A DNA stretch of 64,000 nucleotides from contig NZ_CADFDK010000018.1 in NCBI RefSeq assembly GCF_902832885.1, forward strand, positions 1-64,000, read 5' to 3'. The notes beneath the pieces were generated by a model that was not told where the DNA came from, made no database searches, and saw only the letters and a program-made list of their open reading frames with translations. Shown here in pieces: positions 1-9,831 of the stretch (positions are counted from its first letter, which is position 1; every line of letters starts with the position of its first letter). A program made the translations under genes and the position numbers. The DNA comes from Burkholderia seminalis DSM 23518 (GTDB taxonomy: Bacteria; Pseudomonadota; Gammaproteobacteria; Burkholderiales; Burkholderiaceae).

Positions 1-924
1 AACGGGCTGGTGCTCGGCAGTGTCTACGCCATCATCGCGTTGGGCTACACGATGGTGTACGGCATTCTCGGCATCATCAACTTCGCGCACGGCGACGTGC
101 TGATGATCGGCGCGATGGTCGCGCTGTCGGCCATCACCGTGCTGCAGAACCATTTTCCCGGACTCGGCAACGTCGCGACGCTGACGATCGGCCTGGGCAT
201 CGCCGCGGTCGTCTGCGCGTTCGTCGGCTTCACGATCGAGCGCGTCGCGTACCGGCCGCTGCGCCGCGCGCCGCGCCTCGCGCCGCTGATCACCGCGATC
301 GGCGTGTCGATCCTGCTGCAGACGGCGGCGATGATCATCTGGTCGCGCAACCCGTTGCCGTTCCCGCAATTGCTGCCGACCGATCCGATCAACGTGATCA
401 AGGCCACCGACACGACGCCGGGCGCCGTGATATCCGTGACTGAAATCGTGATCATCGCGGTCGCGTTCATCGTGATGGGCGGCCTGCTGCTGCTCGTGCA
501 CAAGACCAAGCTCGGCCGCGCGATGCGCGCGATCGCCGAAAGCCCGAATACGGCCAGCCTGATGGGCGTGAACCCGAACTTCGTGATCTCCGCGACGTTC
601 ATGATCGGCTCCGCGCTCGCCGCGCTGGCCGGCGTGATGATCGCCTCCGAATACGGCAACGTGCACTTCTACATGGGTTTCATTCCCGGCATGAAGGCGT
701 TCACCGCCGCGGTGCTCGGCGGGATCGGCAACCTCGGCGGCGCGATGGTCGGCGGCGTGCTGCTCGGCCTGATCGAGCAGCTCGGGGCCGGCTACATCGG
801 CAACCTCACGGGCGGCGTATTCGGCAGCAACTACCAGGACGTGTTCGCCTTCGTCGTGCTGATCATCGTGCTGGTGTTCCGTCCGTCGGGCCTGCTGGGC
901 GAACGGGTCGCGGATCGCGCGTAA
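1..924 (+). CDS. livH: Branched-chain amino acid ABC transporter permease LivH (5' partial)
   Basis: Inner-membrane permease of the high-affinity Leu/Ile/Val ABC importer. The frame is open to base 1 and the LivH fold is already under way (NGLVLGSVYAIIALGYTMVYG), so the start codon lies upstream of the window and only about ten residues are missing. Several hydrophobic helices are visible, with the family segment GILGIINFAHGDVLM near the N-terminus and a Gly-rich stretch (AVLGGIGNLGGAMVGG) near the C-terminus. It is followed after 18 bases by livM and then by two ATPases, the standard livHMGF order. No periplasmic binding protein is seen next to this end; it may lie upstream. Substrate assignment rests on family membership; some members take amides or urea. 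Confidence 0.95.
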   Translation, partial: NGLVLGSVYAIIALGYTMVYGILGIINFAHGDVLMIGAMVALSAITVLQNHFPGLGNVATLTIGLGIAAVVCAFVGFTIERVAYRPLRRAPRLAPLITAIGVSILLQTAAMIIWSRNPLPFPQLLPTDPINVIKATDTTPGAVISVTEIVIIAVAFIVMGGLLLLVHKTKLGRAMRAIAESPNTASLMGVNPNFVISATFMIGSALAALAGVMIASEYGNVHFYMGFIPGMKAFTAAVLGGIGNLGGAMVGGVLLGLIEQLGAGYIGNLTGGVFGSNYQDVFAFVVLIIVLVFRPSGLLGERVADRA

Positions 925-942
925 CGGAAGGGAGCAAACAAC

Positions 943-2112
<1,170 letters not shown>

Positions 2113-2136
2113 TCGACGGACACAGGGGATATACAC

Positions 2137-2912
2137 ATGAGCGACAAGCAAATCCGACTGTCCGTGCAGGGCGTGAACAAACGCTTCGGCGGCCTGCAGG
2201 CACTGTCAGACGTCGGCCTGCAGATCAAGGAAGGCGAGATCTACGGCCTGATCGGCCCGAACGGCGCCGGCAAGACGACGTTCTTCAACGTGATCACGGG
2301 CCTCTACACGCCAGATTCCGGCGACTTCAAGCTGGACGGCCAGAACTACACGCCGACGGCCGTGCACCAGGTGGCCAAGGCCGGCATCGCGCGCACGTTC
2401 CAGAACATCCGCCTGTTCGGCGGGATGACGGCGCTCGAGAACGTGATGGTGGGCCGCCACGTGCGCACCAAGCACGGGCTGCTCGGCGCGGTGTTCCAGA
2501 CGCCGGCCGAGCGCCAGGAAGAGCGCGAGATCAAGGAACGCGCGATCGAGCTGCTCGAGTACGTCGGCGTGCTGCAGTACGCGGACTACACGTCGCGCAA
2601 CCTGTCGTACGGCCACCAGCGCCGTCTCGAGATCGCGCGCGCGCTGGCCACCGATCCGAAGCTGCTCGCGCTCGACGAGCCGGCGGCCGGGATGAACGCG
2701 ACCGAGAAGGTCGAACTCACGCGCCTGCTCGACAAGATCCGCTCGGACGGCCGCACGATCCTGCTGATCGAGCACGACGTGAAGCTCGTGATGGGGCTGT
2801 GCAACCGGATGACGGTGCTCGATTACGGCAAGGTGATCGCCGAGGGTCTGCCGCAGGACGTGCAGAAGAATCCGAAGGTGATTGAGGCATATCTCGGCGC
2901 AGGGGTGCACTG

Positions 2913-2913
<1 letters not shown>
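2137..2913 (+). CDS. livG: Branched-chain amino acid ABC transporter ATP-binding protein LivG
   Basis: Cytoplasmic ATPase that powers the Liv importer, 258 residues, normal for the family. Walker A is GPNGAGKTT at about residues 42-50. The signature is the LivG-type LSYGHQRR rather than LSGGQ, and Walker B is LLALDEPAAGMN followed by the H-loop (LIEHDVKLV). The ribosome-binding site AGGGGA lies just upstream of the ATG. Its TGA shares a base with the livF ATG (TGATG), so the two ATPases are probably translationally coupled and form the heterodimeric motor. Confidence 0.95.
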
Positions 2914-3629
<716 letters not shown>

Positions 3630-3698
3630 GCGAGAGAAGGCGCAGGCCCGGTGACGCGCGGCGGCAGATGCCGCGTGCGTTGTGCCAGGGCTGTCGAA

Positions 3699-3732
3699 AG
3701 GCTGTCACGGGATGCCGTGACAGCCTTTTTTT
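3699..3732 (+). terminator. Intrinsic terminator of the liv operon
   Basis: A perfect 12-bp stem (AGGCTGTCACGG / CCGTGACAGCCT) with a GATG loop is followed directly by six or more T. It lies 70 bases after livF. The remaining intergenic DNA up to the DUF2278 gene (about 170 bases) holds a tandem CGGTCGCCCGCAG direct repeat near 3826-3851 and nothing else I recognise. Confidence 0.93.
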
Positions 3733-3906
3733 CGTGTTGTGCGATTCGTGCCGAACTGTGTGCGCGGACGCGACTCCATTCGACGGGTGCGGTGCGCATG
3801 CGGCGCGGGCATGATGGAGCGCAGCCGGTCGCCCGCAGCCGGTCGCCCGCAAACCGACACACGGGCCGCGTAGCATCGACGGTCCATCCGAACACGGAGA
3901 GCACGC

Positions 3907-4578
3907 ATGAGTCTGGACTACGGTTTCGTGAAGGCGAAGGTGACATCGGTGGCGAAGCTGAAGGGCTCGCCGCACGGCAGCGAGATCCAGTATCACATCC
4001 ACATGACGCTGGCGCTGCCGTCGGGCGACTGGGATGTCGCGATCAACGTCGGCACCAGCGATGCGGACGACCTGTTGAACTACAAGCTCGTCTACGATTT
4101 CCACCATCCCGTCACCGAGACGCTCGCGGCCGCGGCCGAAGGCTACACCGACCTCACGGGGCAGGCCGCGCTGCCGGCACTGGACTACCTGCGCAGCGAC
4201 ATCCTGAACGAGACGGGTGCGTGGCGCGCGAGTGCGGTGATGGACGGCACCGAGAATCCGGAGCCGATTCCGTCGCTGCTGCGGCTCGTGAACGCCGCGC
4301 AGTCACAGGGCCTCGACGTCGTCGTGTTCGGCCGTACCTATAAGGAAGGCAACGGCATTCATGACACGCACATGAACCAGGGCTCGACGGGCTCGAACTA
4401 TCTGCATCGCGCGGGCGACGACCATAACGACCACAACGACGTGTGGCAGGACGGCGCACTGATCGTGCGCGTGAGCGCGTCGCAGTGGGCCGCGTATTTC
4501 GCGGCGTTCGAGCAGCAGGCCGTGCCGACCGACGCGCTCGGCAATCCGCTGCCGGGCGCGGGGCCGATCACGCGTTGA
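3907..4578 (+). CDS. DUF2278 (YukJ-like) family protein
   Basis: Soluble protein of 223 residues with no signal peptide. It matches the DUF2278/YukJ family, whose biochemical function is unknown. Diagnostic segments are the N-terminal LDYGFVKAKV (residues 3-12), GIHDTHMNQGS at about 150-160 and NDVWQDGALIV at about 177-187. The last two are rich in His, Asp and Asn (DDHNDHND just before) and resemble a metal or active site, which is inference. It stands alone between the liv terminator and a convergent GNAT gene, so context gives no pathway. Confidence 0.8.
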   Translation: MSLDYGFVKAKVTSVAKLKGSPHGSEIQYHIHMTLALPSGDWDVAINVGTSDADDLLNYKLVYDFHHPVTETLAAAAEGYTDLTGQAALPALDYLRSDILNETGAWRASAVMDGTENPEPIPSLLRLVNAAQSQGLDVVVFGRTYKEGNGIHDTHMNQGSTGSNYLHRAGDDHNDHNDVWQDGALIVRVSASQWAAYFAAFEQQAVPTDALGNPLPGAGPITR

Positions 4579-4599
4579 GAGGGGCCGCTGCCGCCGGCA

Positions 4600-5055
4600 T
4601 CACGCCGCCGGCAGCGTCTTGCCGAACGAGATGCGCTCCTCGACGCGATAACCGAGCGCCGCATAGAAGCGGCACGCGTCGTCGTTGCCGGGCAGTACCT
4701 GCAGGTTGATCTTCAGGCAGCCGCGCGCGGCGAGCGCGCGTTCCGCATGCGCGATCAGCGCGCGGCCGACGCCGAGCCGGCGCACGTCGTTCGCGACGCC
4801 GAACGAGTAGAGCCAGCCGCGATGTCCGTCGAAACCCGCCATCAGCGTGCCGACGACGCGCGCGCCGCTGGTCGCGACGAAGAACAGCTCCGGCTGCGTC
4901 GCGAGCTTCAGCGCGATCGATCGCAGCGGATCGCGGTGCGGCGGCGCATCGGCTTCGTCGTATTGCGGGAACGCGTCGCGCCATACCGCGAGCACGGCAT
5001 CGGTATCGGCGCGGTCGAACGGGCGGATTGCGACAGCATCGGCGGCGGCATCCAT
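4600..5055 (-). CDS. GNAT family N-acetyltransferase (YpeA-like)
   Basis: Acetyltransferase of 151 residues spanning one GNAT domain. The acetyl-CoA pyrophosphate loop RRLGVGRAL is at about residues 89-97. The segment LMAGFDGHRGWLYSFGV and the C-terminal FYAALGY closely resemble E. coli YpeA. The ATG is preceded by AAGGAG. It begins 13 bases after the stop of the upstream aminotransferase on the same strand, so the two are probably one transcript. The substrate is unknown. The position behind an acetylornithine-type aminotransferase makes a role in amino-acid or polyamine acetylation possible, but nothing in the sequence proves it. Confidence 0.85.
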   Translation of the reverse strand: MDAAADAVAIRPFDRADTDAVLAVWRDAFPQYDEADAPPHRDPLRSIALKLATQPELFFVATSGARVVGTLMAGFDGHRGWLYSFGVANDVRRLGVGRALIAHAERALAARGCLKINLQVLPGNDDACRFYAALGYRVEERISFGKTLPAA

Positions 5056-5068
5056 CGCGGCGGTCTCC

Positions 5069-6253
5069 TTAGAGCGTATCGAGGATCGACCGCAGCATCG
5101 CCATCATCTGGTCGATTTCGTCGGTCGTCACGTTCAGGGCGGGCATGAAGCGCAGCAGGTTCGGCCGCGCGGCGTTCAGCAGCAGGCCGTCGGGCTGCAT
5201 GTCGCGCGCCTTCTCGACGATCTGCGGGCCGATGTCCTTGCCGAGCAGCAGCGCGCGCAGCAGGCCTTCGCCGCGTTCGCCTTCGAAGCCGCGCTCCTCC
5301 GACAGCTCGAGCAGCTTGCGCTTCAGGTATTCGCCGCGGGCGCGCACGCCTTCGAGGAAGCCGGGCGCGACGAGCTGCGAGATCACCGAGTAGCCGGCCG
5401 CCGTCATCAGCGGGTTGCCGTTGTAGGTGCCGCCCTGGTCGCCGGCCTCGAACACCGCGACATCGGCCTTCGACAGCAGCGCCGCGAGCGGCACGCCGCT
5501 GCCGATGCCCTTGCCGAGCGTCATGATGTCCGGTTCGATGCCGGCGAGTTCGTACGCGAACAGCGTGCCCGCACGGCCGCAGCCGCTTTGCACTTCGTCG
5601 ACGATCAGCAGCAGGTTGTGCTGCTTCGTCAGCGCACGCAGCGCCTGCATGAATTCGCGCGTCGCCGGAATCACGCCGCCTTCGCCCTGGATCGGTTCGA
5701 GCATCACGGCGACGGTCTTGTCGGTGATCAGCTTCTCGACCGAGTTGATGTTGTTCAGCTCGGCCTTCGGGAAACCCGGCACCTGCGGCGCGTAGATCGT
5801 GTCCCAGCCGGGCTTGCCGCTGGCCGACATCGTCGCGAGCGTGCGGCCGTGGAAGCTGTGGTCGAACGTGATGATCTCGTACGCGCCGTTGCGGAACTTG
5901 CGGCCCCACTTGCGCGCGAGCTTGATCGCGCCTTCGTTCGCTTCCGCGCCGCTGTTCGTGAAGAACACCTTGTCGAACACGCTGTGCTGCGTGAGCAGGC
6001 CCGCGAGCTTCGCCATCGGTTCGTTGTAGAACGCCGGCGACGGGTTCAGCAGTTTTTCGGCCTGCGTCTTCAGCGCTTCGACGACACCGTCGTTGCAGTG
6101 GCCGAGGCTGTTGACGGCCCAGCCCTGGATGAAGTCCAGATAGCGCTTGCCCGTGTGATCGTAGAGCCACGAACCCTTGCCGTGGGTAAACACGATGTCG
6201 GGGCGGTTCGTGATGTACATCAGCGAGTCGATCGGAAAATCGTTCAGGGGCAT
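5069..6253 (-). CDS. argD: Acetylornithine transaminase-family aminotransferase (ArgD-like)
   Basis: PLP-dependent class-III aminotransferase, 394 residues from the start chosen here. It has NSGAEANE at about 100-107, the DEVQSG metal/PLP motif at about 219-224 and the Schiff-base lysine Lys248 in [10 protein letters not shown]. Length and motifs match acetylornithine/succinylornithine transaminases of arginine metabolism. A related omega-amino-acid substrate such as GABA cannot be excluded. The frame stays open 75 codons upstream, but [10 protein letters not shown] is the first point of family homology and has GGAG before it. The upstream extension overlaps a promoter, mini-ORF and terminator described separately. 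The GNAT gene follows in the same transcript. Confidence 0.88.
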   Translation of the reverse strand: MPLNDFPIDSLMYITNRPDIVFTHGKGSWLYDHTGKRYLDFIQGWAVNSLGHCNDGVVEALKTQAEKLLNPSPAFYNEPMAKLAGLLTQHSVFDKVFFTNSGAEANEGAIKLARKWGRKFRNGAYEIITFDHSFHGRTLATMSASGKPGWDTIYAPQVPGFPKAELNNINSVEKLITDKTVAVMLEPIQGEGGVIPATREFMQALRALTKQHNLLLIVDEVQSGCGRAGTLFAYELAGIEPDIMTLGKGIGSGVPLAALLSKADVAVFEAGDQGGTYNGNPLMTAAGYSVISQLVAPGFLEGVRARGEYLKRKLLELSEERGFEGERGEGLLRALLLGKDIGPQIVEKARDMQPDGLLLNAARPNLLRFMPALNVTTDEIDQMMAMLRSILDTL

Positions 6254-6293
6254 GGCAGCAGACTCCAGCGGACGTTGAAAGGGAAACGGGCAA

Positions 6294-6319
6294 TAAAAAA
6301 GCCACGGAAGGCCGTGGCT
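6294..6319 (-). terminator. Intrinsic terminator just upstream of argD (candidate attenuator)
   Basis: On the minus strand AGCCACGG / CCGTGGCT forms an 8-bp stem with a CCTT loop followed by seven T. It ends about 40 bases before the argD start codon. The 40 bases between terminator and ATG hold a GGAG ribosome site but no recognisable promoter. A good sigma-70 promoter lies about 135 bases upstream of the hairpin. The hairpin may therefore act as a conditional terminator inside the argD leader rather than only ending the upstream reductase transcript. Confidence 0.85.
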
Positions 6320-6363
6320 GGTGGGTTCGAACAGCTTGTGCGTAACCGGTGAAGCGGTGTGGG

Positions 6364-6447
6364 TTACGCGCGAGTCCGTGACGAGCCGGCGGCATCCGGG
6401 CGGAGCGGCGAGCGGCGACGTCGAAGGGTGGACAGGAAACAGTTCAT
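6364..6447 (-). CDS. Arginine-rich leader mini-ORF upstream of argD (putative leader peptide)
   Basis: A 27-codon [23 protein letters not shown] followed by GSSRTRA, lies between the candidate promoter and the terminator before argD. Codons 9-12 are four consecutive arginine codons (CGA CGT CGC CGC), and seven of 27 codons are arginine. Its TAA stop lies in an 8-bp inverted repeat (GCGTAACC at 6362-6369 pairing with GGTTACGC at 6340-6347). There is no clear ribosome site, and the predicted transcript start is within a few bases of the ATG, so translation would have to be nearly leaderless. Arg-rich ORFs arise easily in GC-rich DNA, so this is a hypothesis supported by position. Confidence 0.4.
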   Translation of the reverse strand: MNCFLSTLRRRRSPLRPDAAGSSRTRA

Positions 6448-6454
6448 GTGCGCA

Positions 6455-6484
6455 AGCATAAGGCATCCCGCGCCTCACTGTAAA
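6455..6484 (-). promoter_or_regulatory. Candidate sigma-70 promoter of the argD transcript
   Basis: The minus strand shows TTTACA at 6484-6479, an 18-base spacer and TATGCT at 6460-6455, a pattern close to the E. coli lac promoter. It is the only good match in the 294 bases between the reductase gene and argD. The predicted start at about 6448 would give a leader of about 195 bases containing the mini-ORF and the terminator. Confidence 0.55.
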
Positions 6485-6547
6485 CCGCCGCGATGCCGCG
6501 AATGTGACATCGCGGCGTGCGGCGCGGGACGCGGGCGGGCCCGCCGC

Positions 6548-7579
6548 TCAGACCGGATGCGCGAGGTCGGCGGCGCTCGTGAACGAGTCCGCGTAGAACT
6601 CGTCGGCCGGCAGCGCGTGGTGCTGCGTGAAGTCGCGCTGCGCGGATTCGACCATGACCGGCGCTCCGCACGCATACACCTGGTAGCCCGACAGATCGGG
6701 CAGGTCCTCGATCACCGCGCGATGGACGAAGCCCGTGCGGCCGGTCCATTGATCGCCGGCGTCCGGCTCGGAGAGCACCGGCACGTACTTGAAGTTCGGG
6801 ATCTCGCGTGCCCACTGCTCGGCGAGTTCGTCGAGGTAGATGTCCTTCTTGCGGCGGGCACCCCAGTAGAGCGTCATCGGGCGCGTGATGCCCGAGTGCT
6901 TCACATGCTCGATGATCGCCTTGATCGGCGCGAAGCCCGTGCCCGACGCGAGCAGCACGATCGGCTTGTCGGAGTCCTCGCGCAGGAAGAACGTGCCGAG
7001 CGGGCCTTCGAAGCGCAGGATGTCGCGCTCCTTCATCGCGCCGAACACGTGGTCGGTGAACTTGCCGCCCGGCATGTGGCGGATGTGCAGCTCGATCGGG
7101 CCTTCCTCGTGCGGCGCGTTCGCCATCGAGTAGCTGCGGCGCGAGCCGTCCTTCAGGATGAACTCGACGTACTGGCCCGCGAGGTACTGGAGGCGCTCGT
7201 TGGCGGGCAGCTGCAGCTTCACGACCATCACGTCGTCGGCCTTGCGTTCGAGCGCGGCGATCCGGCACGGCAGCTTCTTGACCTGCACGCCGTCGACGCC
7301 GGCGATTTCACGCACGTCGATTTCGAGATCGCACTGGGCCTTCGAGCAGCACAGCAGCGCGAGGCCGCGCGTGCGTTCGTCGTTCGACAGCGCCGATGCG
7401 GCGTGCGGGCCCTGTTCGATCTGGCCCGACACGATCTGGCCCTTGCAGGAGCCGCATGCGCCGTTCTTGCAGCCGTACGGCAGATGGACGTTCTGGCGCA
7501 GCGCGGCAGCCAGCACGGTTTCGTCCGACTCGACCTGGAATTGCCGGCCGCTTTGCTTGAGAGTGACGTTGAATGCCAT
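6548..7579 (-). CDS. 2Fe-2S ferredoxin/flavin reductase (CDP-6-deoxy-delta-3,4-glucoseen reductase-like)
   Basis: Electron-transfer protein of 343 residues with three domains in order. An N-terminal plant-type 2Fe-2S domain has Cys37, Cys42, Cys45 and Cys77/78. An FAD-binding domain has RSYSMANA at 148-155. A C-terminal NAD(P)H-binding domain has ASGTGFAPI at 211-219. This layout matches AscD/phenol hydroxylase-type reductases, and such proteins are usually named CDP-6-deoxyglucoseen reductase in Burkholderia. No deoxysugar genes are nearby, so that substrate name is doubtful; it may pass NAD(P)H electrons to an unlinked oxygenase or other partner. The gene is divergent from the SDR at 7687. 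Confidence 0.85.
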   Translation of the reverse strand: MAFNVTLKQSGRQFQVESDETVLAAALRQNVHLPYGCKNGACGSCKGQIVSGQIEQGPHAASALSNDERTRGLALLCCSKAQCDLEIDVREIAGVDGVQVKKLPCRIAALERKADDVMVVKLQLPANERLQYLAGQYVEFILKDGSRRSYSMANAPHEEGPIELHIRHMPGGKFTDHVFGAMKERDILRFEGPLGTFFLREDSDKPIVLLASGTGFAPIKAIIEHVKHSGITRPMTLYWGARRKKDIYLDELAEQWAREIPNFKYVPVLSEPDAGDQWTGRTGFVHRAVIEDLPDLSGYQVYACGAPVMVESAQRDFTQHHALPADEFYADSFTSAADLAHPV

Positions 7580-7630
7580 AGAACCAAACTAGAACAAAAT
7601 GGGGGGACCGTGCATGTCGCGCACGGCAGC

Positions 7631-7663
7631 TACAATGCAAGACCGTTGCGCGTCGCGCAACGG
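7631..7663 (+). promoter_or_regulatory. Candidate -10 element and palindrome before the SDR gene
   Basis: TACAAT at 7631-7636 is a good -10 hexamer about 50 bases before the SDR start. It is followed at 7643-7663 by the inverted repeat CCGTTGCGC-GTC-GCGCAACGG, which would be in the 5' untranslated RNA. It may be an operator or an RNA hairpin. No -35 match is convincing. Confidence 0.4.
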
Positions 7664-7686
7664 CCGCTACTGATTTCGCAACCAAC

Positions 7687-8724
7687 ATGATCGCGACACG
7701 AATCCTGCGCCGGCCGCGCGCACTGATCGTCGGCTGCGGCGACGTCGGCATGCGCTGCGTCGCGCAATGGCGCGATACGCGCCGCAACCTGCGGATCTTC
7801 GCGCTGACGAGCCACCCGGCCCGCCGCGACGAACTGCGGGCCGCGGGCGCGACGCCGATCGTCGGCGACCTCGATCGCCGGGCGACGCTCGGCCGCCTCG
7901 CGGGTCTCGCTCGCACGATCCTGCATCTCGCACCGCCGCAGGCCGACGGCCGTGACGACCGGCGCACGCGTGCGCTGATCGCCGCAACGTCCATGCCCGC
8001 GCGTCGGCCAGCGACCCCGCCGGCACCGGCGGTCGGCCGGCTCCGAACGCTGCGCACCGCTGCACGGCAGGCCGGCGCACCCGTTCGGGGAGCGCGTATT
8101 GTACCCGACGGCCTTCGCGCGCCGAGGCTCGTCTACGCGAGCACGACGGGCGTATACGGCGACTGCGGCGGCGCGCGCATCGACGAAACGCGGCCGTTGC
8201 GCCCCGCGAATCCGCGCGCGTTCCGACGCGTGTCGGCCGAGCGACAACTGCGTGCGGCGACGGTGCGCGGCGTGCTGTCCGCGCGCATCGTGCGCATTCC
8301 CGGCATCTACGCGGCGAACCGCCTGCCGGTCGCGCGGCTCGAGCGCGGCACGCCGGCGCTCGAGCCGGCCGACGACGTCTACACGAACCACATCCACGCG
8401 GATGATCTCGCGGCGATCCTGCGCCGCGCGGCCGAGCGCGGCAGGCCGGCGCGCGCCGTGCACGCGTCGGACGACAGCGAACTGCGGATGGGGGAGTATT
8501 TCGACCGGGTCGCGCGGGTGCTCGGCCTGCCGAGGCCGCCGCGCGTCAGCCGCGCGGACGCCGAACGCCAGCTCGAACCGACGCTGCTGTCGTTCATGCG
8601 GGAGTCGCGACGCCTGTCCAACGCACGGCTCAAGGCCGAATTGTGCGTGACGTTGCGCTATCCGACCGTAGACGATTTCCTTCAAACGCTCGCGCCGGGC
8701 AGCGCCTCAGGTCAGCGCCGGTAA
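7687..8724 (+). CDS. NAD-dependent epimerase/SDR family protein (YeeZ-like)
   Basis: Extended-SDR-like protein of 345 residues. The nucleotide-binding motif GCGDVG is at residues 16-21 and the catalytic-site region YASTTGVYGD at 150-159. The usual Tyr-x3-Lys is not evident: the equivalent area reads RRVSAERQL, as in YeeZ-type proteins, so classical dehydrogenase chemistry is uncertain. Residues about 100-146 form an Ala/Pro/Arg-rich stretch that looks like an insertion between the Rossmann half and the YASTTG motif. The last 18 bases overlap the convergent small membrane-protein gene. The substrate is unknown. Confidence 0.75.
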   Translation: MIATRILRRPRALIVGCGDVGMRCVAQWRDTRRNLRIFALTSHPARRDELRAAGATPIVGDLDRRATLGRLAGLARTILHLAPPQADGRDDRRTRALIAATSMPARRPATPPAPAVGRLRTLRTAARQAGAPVRGARIVPDGLRAPRLVYASTTGVYGDCGGARIDETRPLRPANPRAFRRVSAERQLRAATVRGVLSARIVRIPGIYAANRLPVARLERGTPALEPADDVYTNHIHADDLAAILRRAAERGRPARAVHASDDSELRMGEYFDRVARVLGLPRPPRVSRADAERQLEPTLLSFMRESRRLSNARLKAELCVTLRYPTVDDFLQTLAPGSASGQRR

Positions 8725-8895
8725 CGCCTCGATCAGCAGGAAGCACAGCAGCGCCCCGATCAGCGCGCCAATCAGGTTCGGATGATATTTGTGCTTCATG
8801 TGCATCATGGCCAGCAGGCCGCCGATCACGATGACACCGATGACCGCGAACGCGATCATCACCGACGACAGTTCGAAAGAATGGTTGAGGTTCAT
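8707..8895 (-). CDS. Small two-helix membrane protein, unknown function
   Basis: Protein of 62 residues with two hydrophobic segments: about 12-30 (VMIAFAVIGVIVIGGLLAM) and about 41-60 (LIGALIGALLCFLLIEAL). They are joined by a short loop with His, Lys and Met (HMKHKYHPN). The start is supported by GGGGAG upstream and by a TATACT -10 element at 8938-8943. Its 3' end overlaps the SDR gene by 18 bases on the opposite strand. I do not recognise a family. The Met/His-rich loop could bind a metal, which is speculation. Confidence 0.65.
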   Translation of the reverse strand: MNLNHSFELSSVMIAFAVIGVIVIGGLLAMMHMKHKYHPNLIGALIGALLCFLLIEALPALT

Positions 8896-9000
8896 GATGT
8901 CTCCCCTGCATCGCTGCTCGTGCAGCTTGTGATTTCAGTATAGCGGGGGAACCTGCGGCCCAGACGCGGCCGGGCACCGAACGGTCGTGCGGATTTTCCC

Positions 9001-9717
9001 TTACAGGGTTTTGACGGGATTGCGCAGCGCTGAAAGGTCGGCGTCGTCGAGCCACCGCCACGCGCCCGGCGCGAGATCGTCCGGCAGCGTGAAGCCGCCG
9101 ATGCTTTCGCGGTGCAGCAATTCGACGCGATTGCTCGCCGCCGCCACCATGCGCTTGACCTGGTGGTATTTGCCTTCGAGGACGGTCAGCGCGAGCGCGT
9201 GCGTGTCGCGCGCGTCGGCGGCGACGGCCGCGATCGGCTTCGGCTCGCCGTGCAGCTGCACGCCGCCGCGCAGCGCGTTCAACTGCGCGTCGTCGAGCGG
9301 GTGGCGCACGGTCGCGACGTAGGTCTTCGGCACCTTGCGCTTCGGCGACGTGTACGCATGCACGAACTGGCCGTCGTCGGACAGCAGCAGCAGGCCGGTC
9401 GTGTCCTGGTCGAGGCGGCCGACGCACTGCACGCCGCGCGCGACGAGCGGCGCGGGCAGCAGGCTGAACACGCTCGCGTGGTGCTGCGGATCGCGCGAGC
9501 ATTCGTAGCCGGCCGGCTTGTTGAGCGCGAGATACGCGCGTTCGTGGAACGGCCACGCCGTATCGTCGACCTCGAATACGAGGCCGTCGGTATCGAAGGT
9601 GGCGTCCGGATCGGTCGCGGCCATGCCCGCGACGGCGACGCGGCCCGCTTCGATCAGGCCGCGGCACTGGCGGCGCGAGCCGAAGCCCTGGGTGTAGAGA
9701 ATGCTTTCGAGATCCAT
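9001..9717 (-). CDS. rsuA: Ribosomal small-subunit pseudouridine synthase RsuA
   Basis: Makes pseudouridine 516 in 16S rRNA. The 238-residue protein has an N-terminal S4 RNA-binding domain (SILYTQGFGSRRQCRGLI at about 5-22) and a catalytic domain with GRLDQDTTG at 100-108. Asp103 is the expected catalytic aspartate. The later segment KYHQVKRMVAAASNRVELLH is the conserved RsuA/RluB family box, and the length is normal. It is monocistronic, with neighbours that are unrelated. RsuA is preferred over RluB/RluE because the S4 domain is present and the protein is short. Confidence 0.9.
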   Translation of the reverse strand: MDLESILYTQGFGSRRQCRGLIEAGRVAVAGMAATDPDATFDTDGLVFEVDDTAWPFHERAYLALNKPAGYECSRDPQHHASVFSLLPAPLVARGVQCVGRLDQDTTGLLLLSDDGQFVHAYTSPKRKVPKTYVATVRHPLDDAQLNALRGGVQLHGEPKPIAAVAADARDTHALALTVLEGKYHQVKRMVAAASNRVELLHRESIGGFTLPDDLAPGAWRWLDDADLSALRNPVKTL

Positions 9718-9831
9718 AGCGCGCGCATTCTATCAAGCGGCGGCGGATGACCGGCATGAGCGCGCCTGCGCTGGTAAGCTGCCGGAACGCCGCGCGGGGT
9801 GCGGCACCCGTTCATGCTTCACGGAAAGTCC

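Noticed and set aside
3826-3851. Short tandem repeat CGGTCGCCCGCAG as a CRISPR or satellite
   Set aside because: Only two copies with no spacers; a chance local duplication.
3651-4343. 230-codon plus-strand frame starting in the liv terminator
   Set aside because: Begins inside the terminator region, overlaps DUF2278 in another frame and is Arg-rich without similarity to anything I know.
4847-6352. 501-codon plus-strand frame opposite the aminotransferase
   Set aside because: Composition typical of GC-rich antisense frames and no domain; the minus strand has a complete PLP enzyme.
6254-6478. N-terminal extension of 75 codons for the aminotransferase
   Set aside because: The extension passes through the promoter and terminator hairpin and has no family similarity; the start at MPLNDF has a ribosome site and homology from its first residues.
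6548-7579. Literal assignment to CDP-deoxysugar biosynthesis
   Set aside because: No sugar nucleotide genes lie nearby; the domain layout is shared by many oxygenase reductases, so only the general electron-transfer role is supported.
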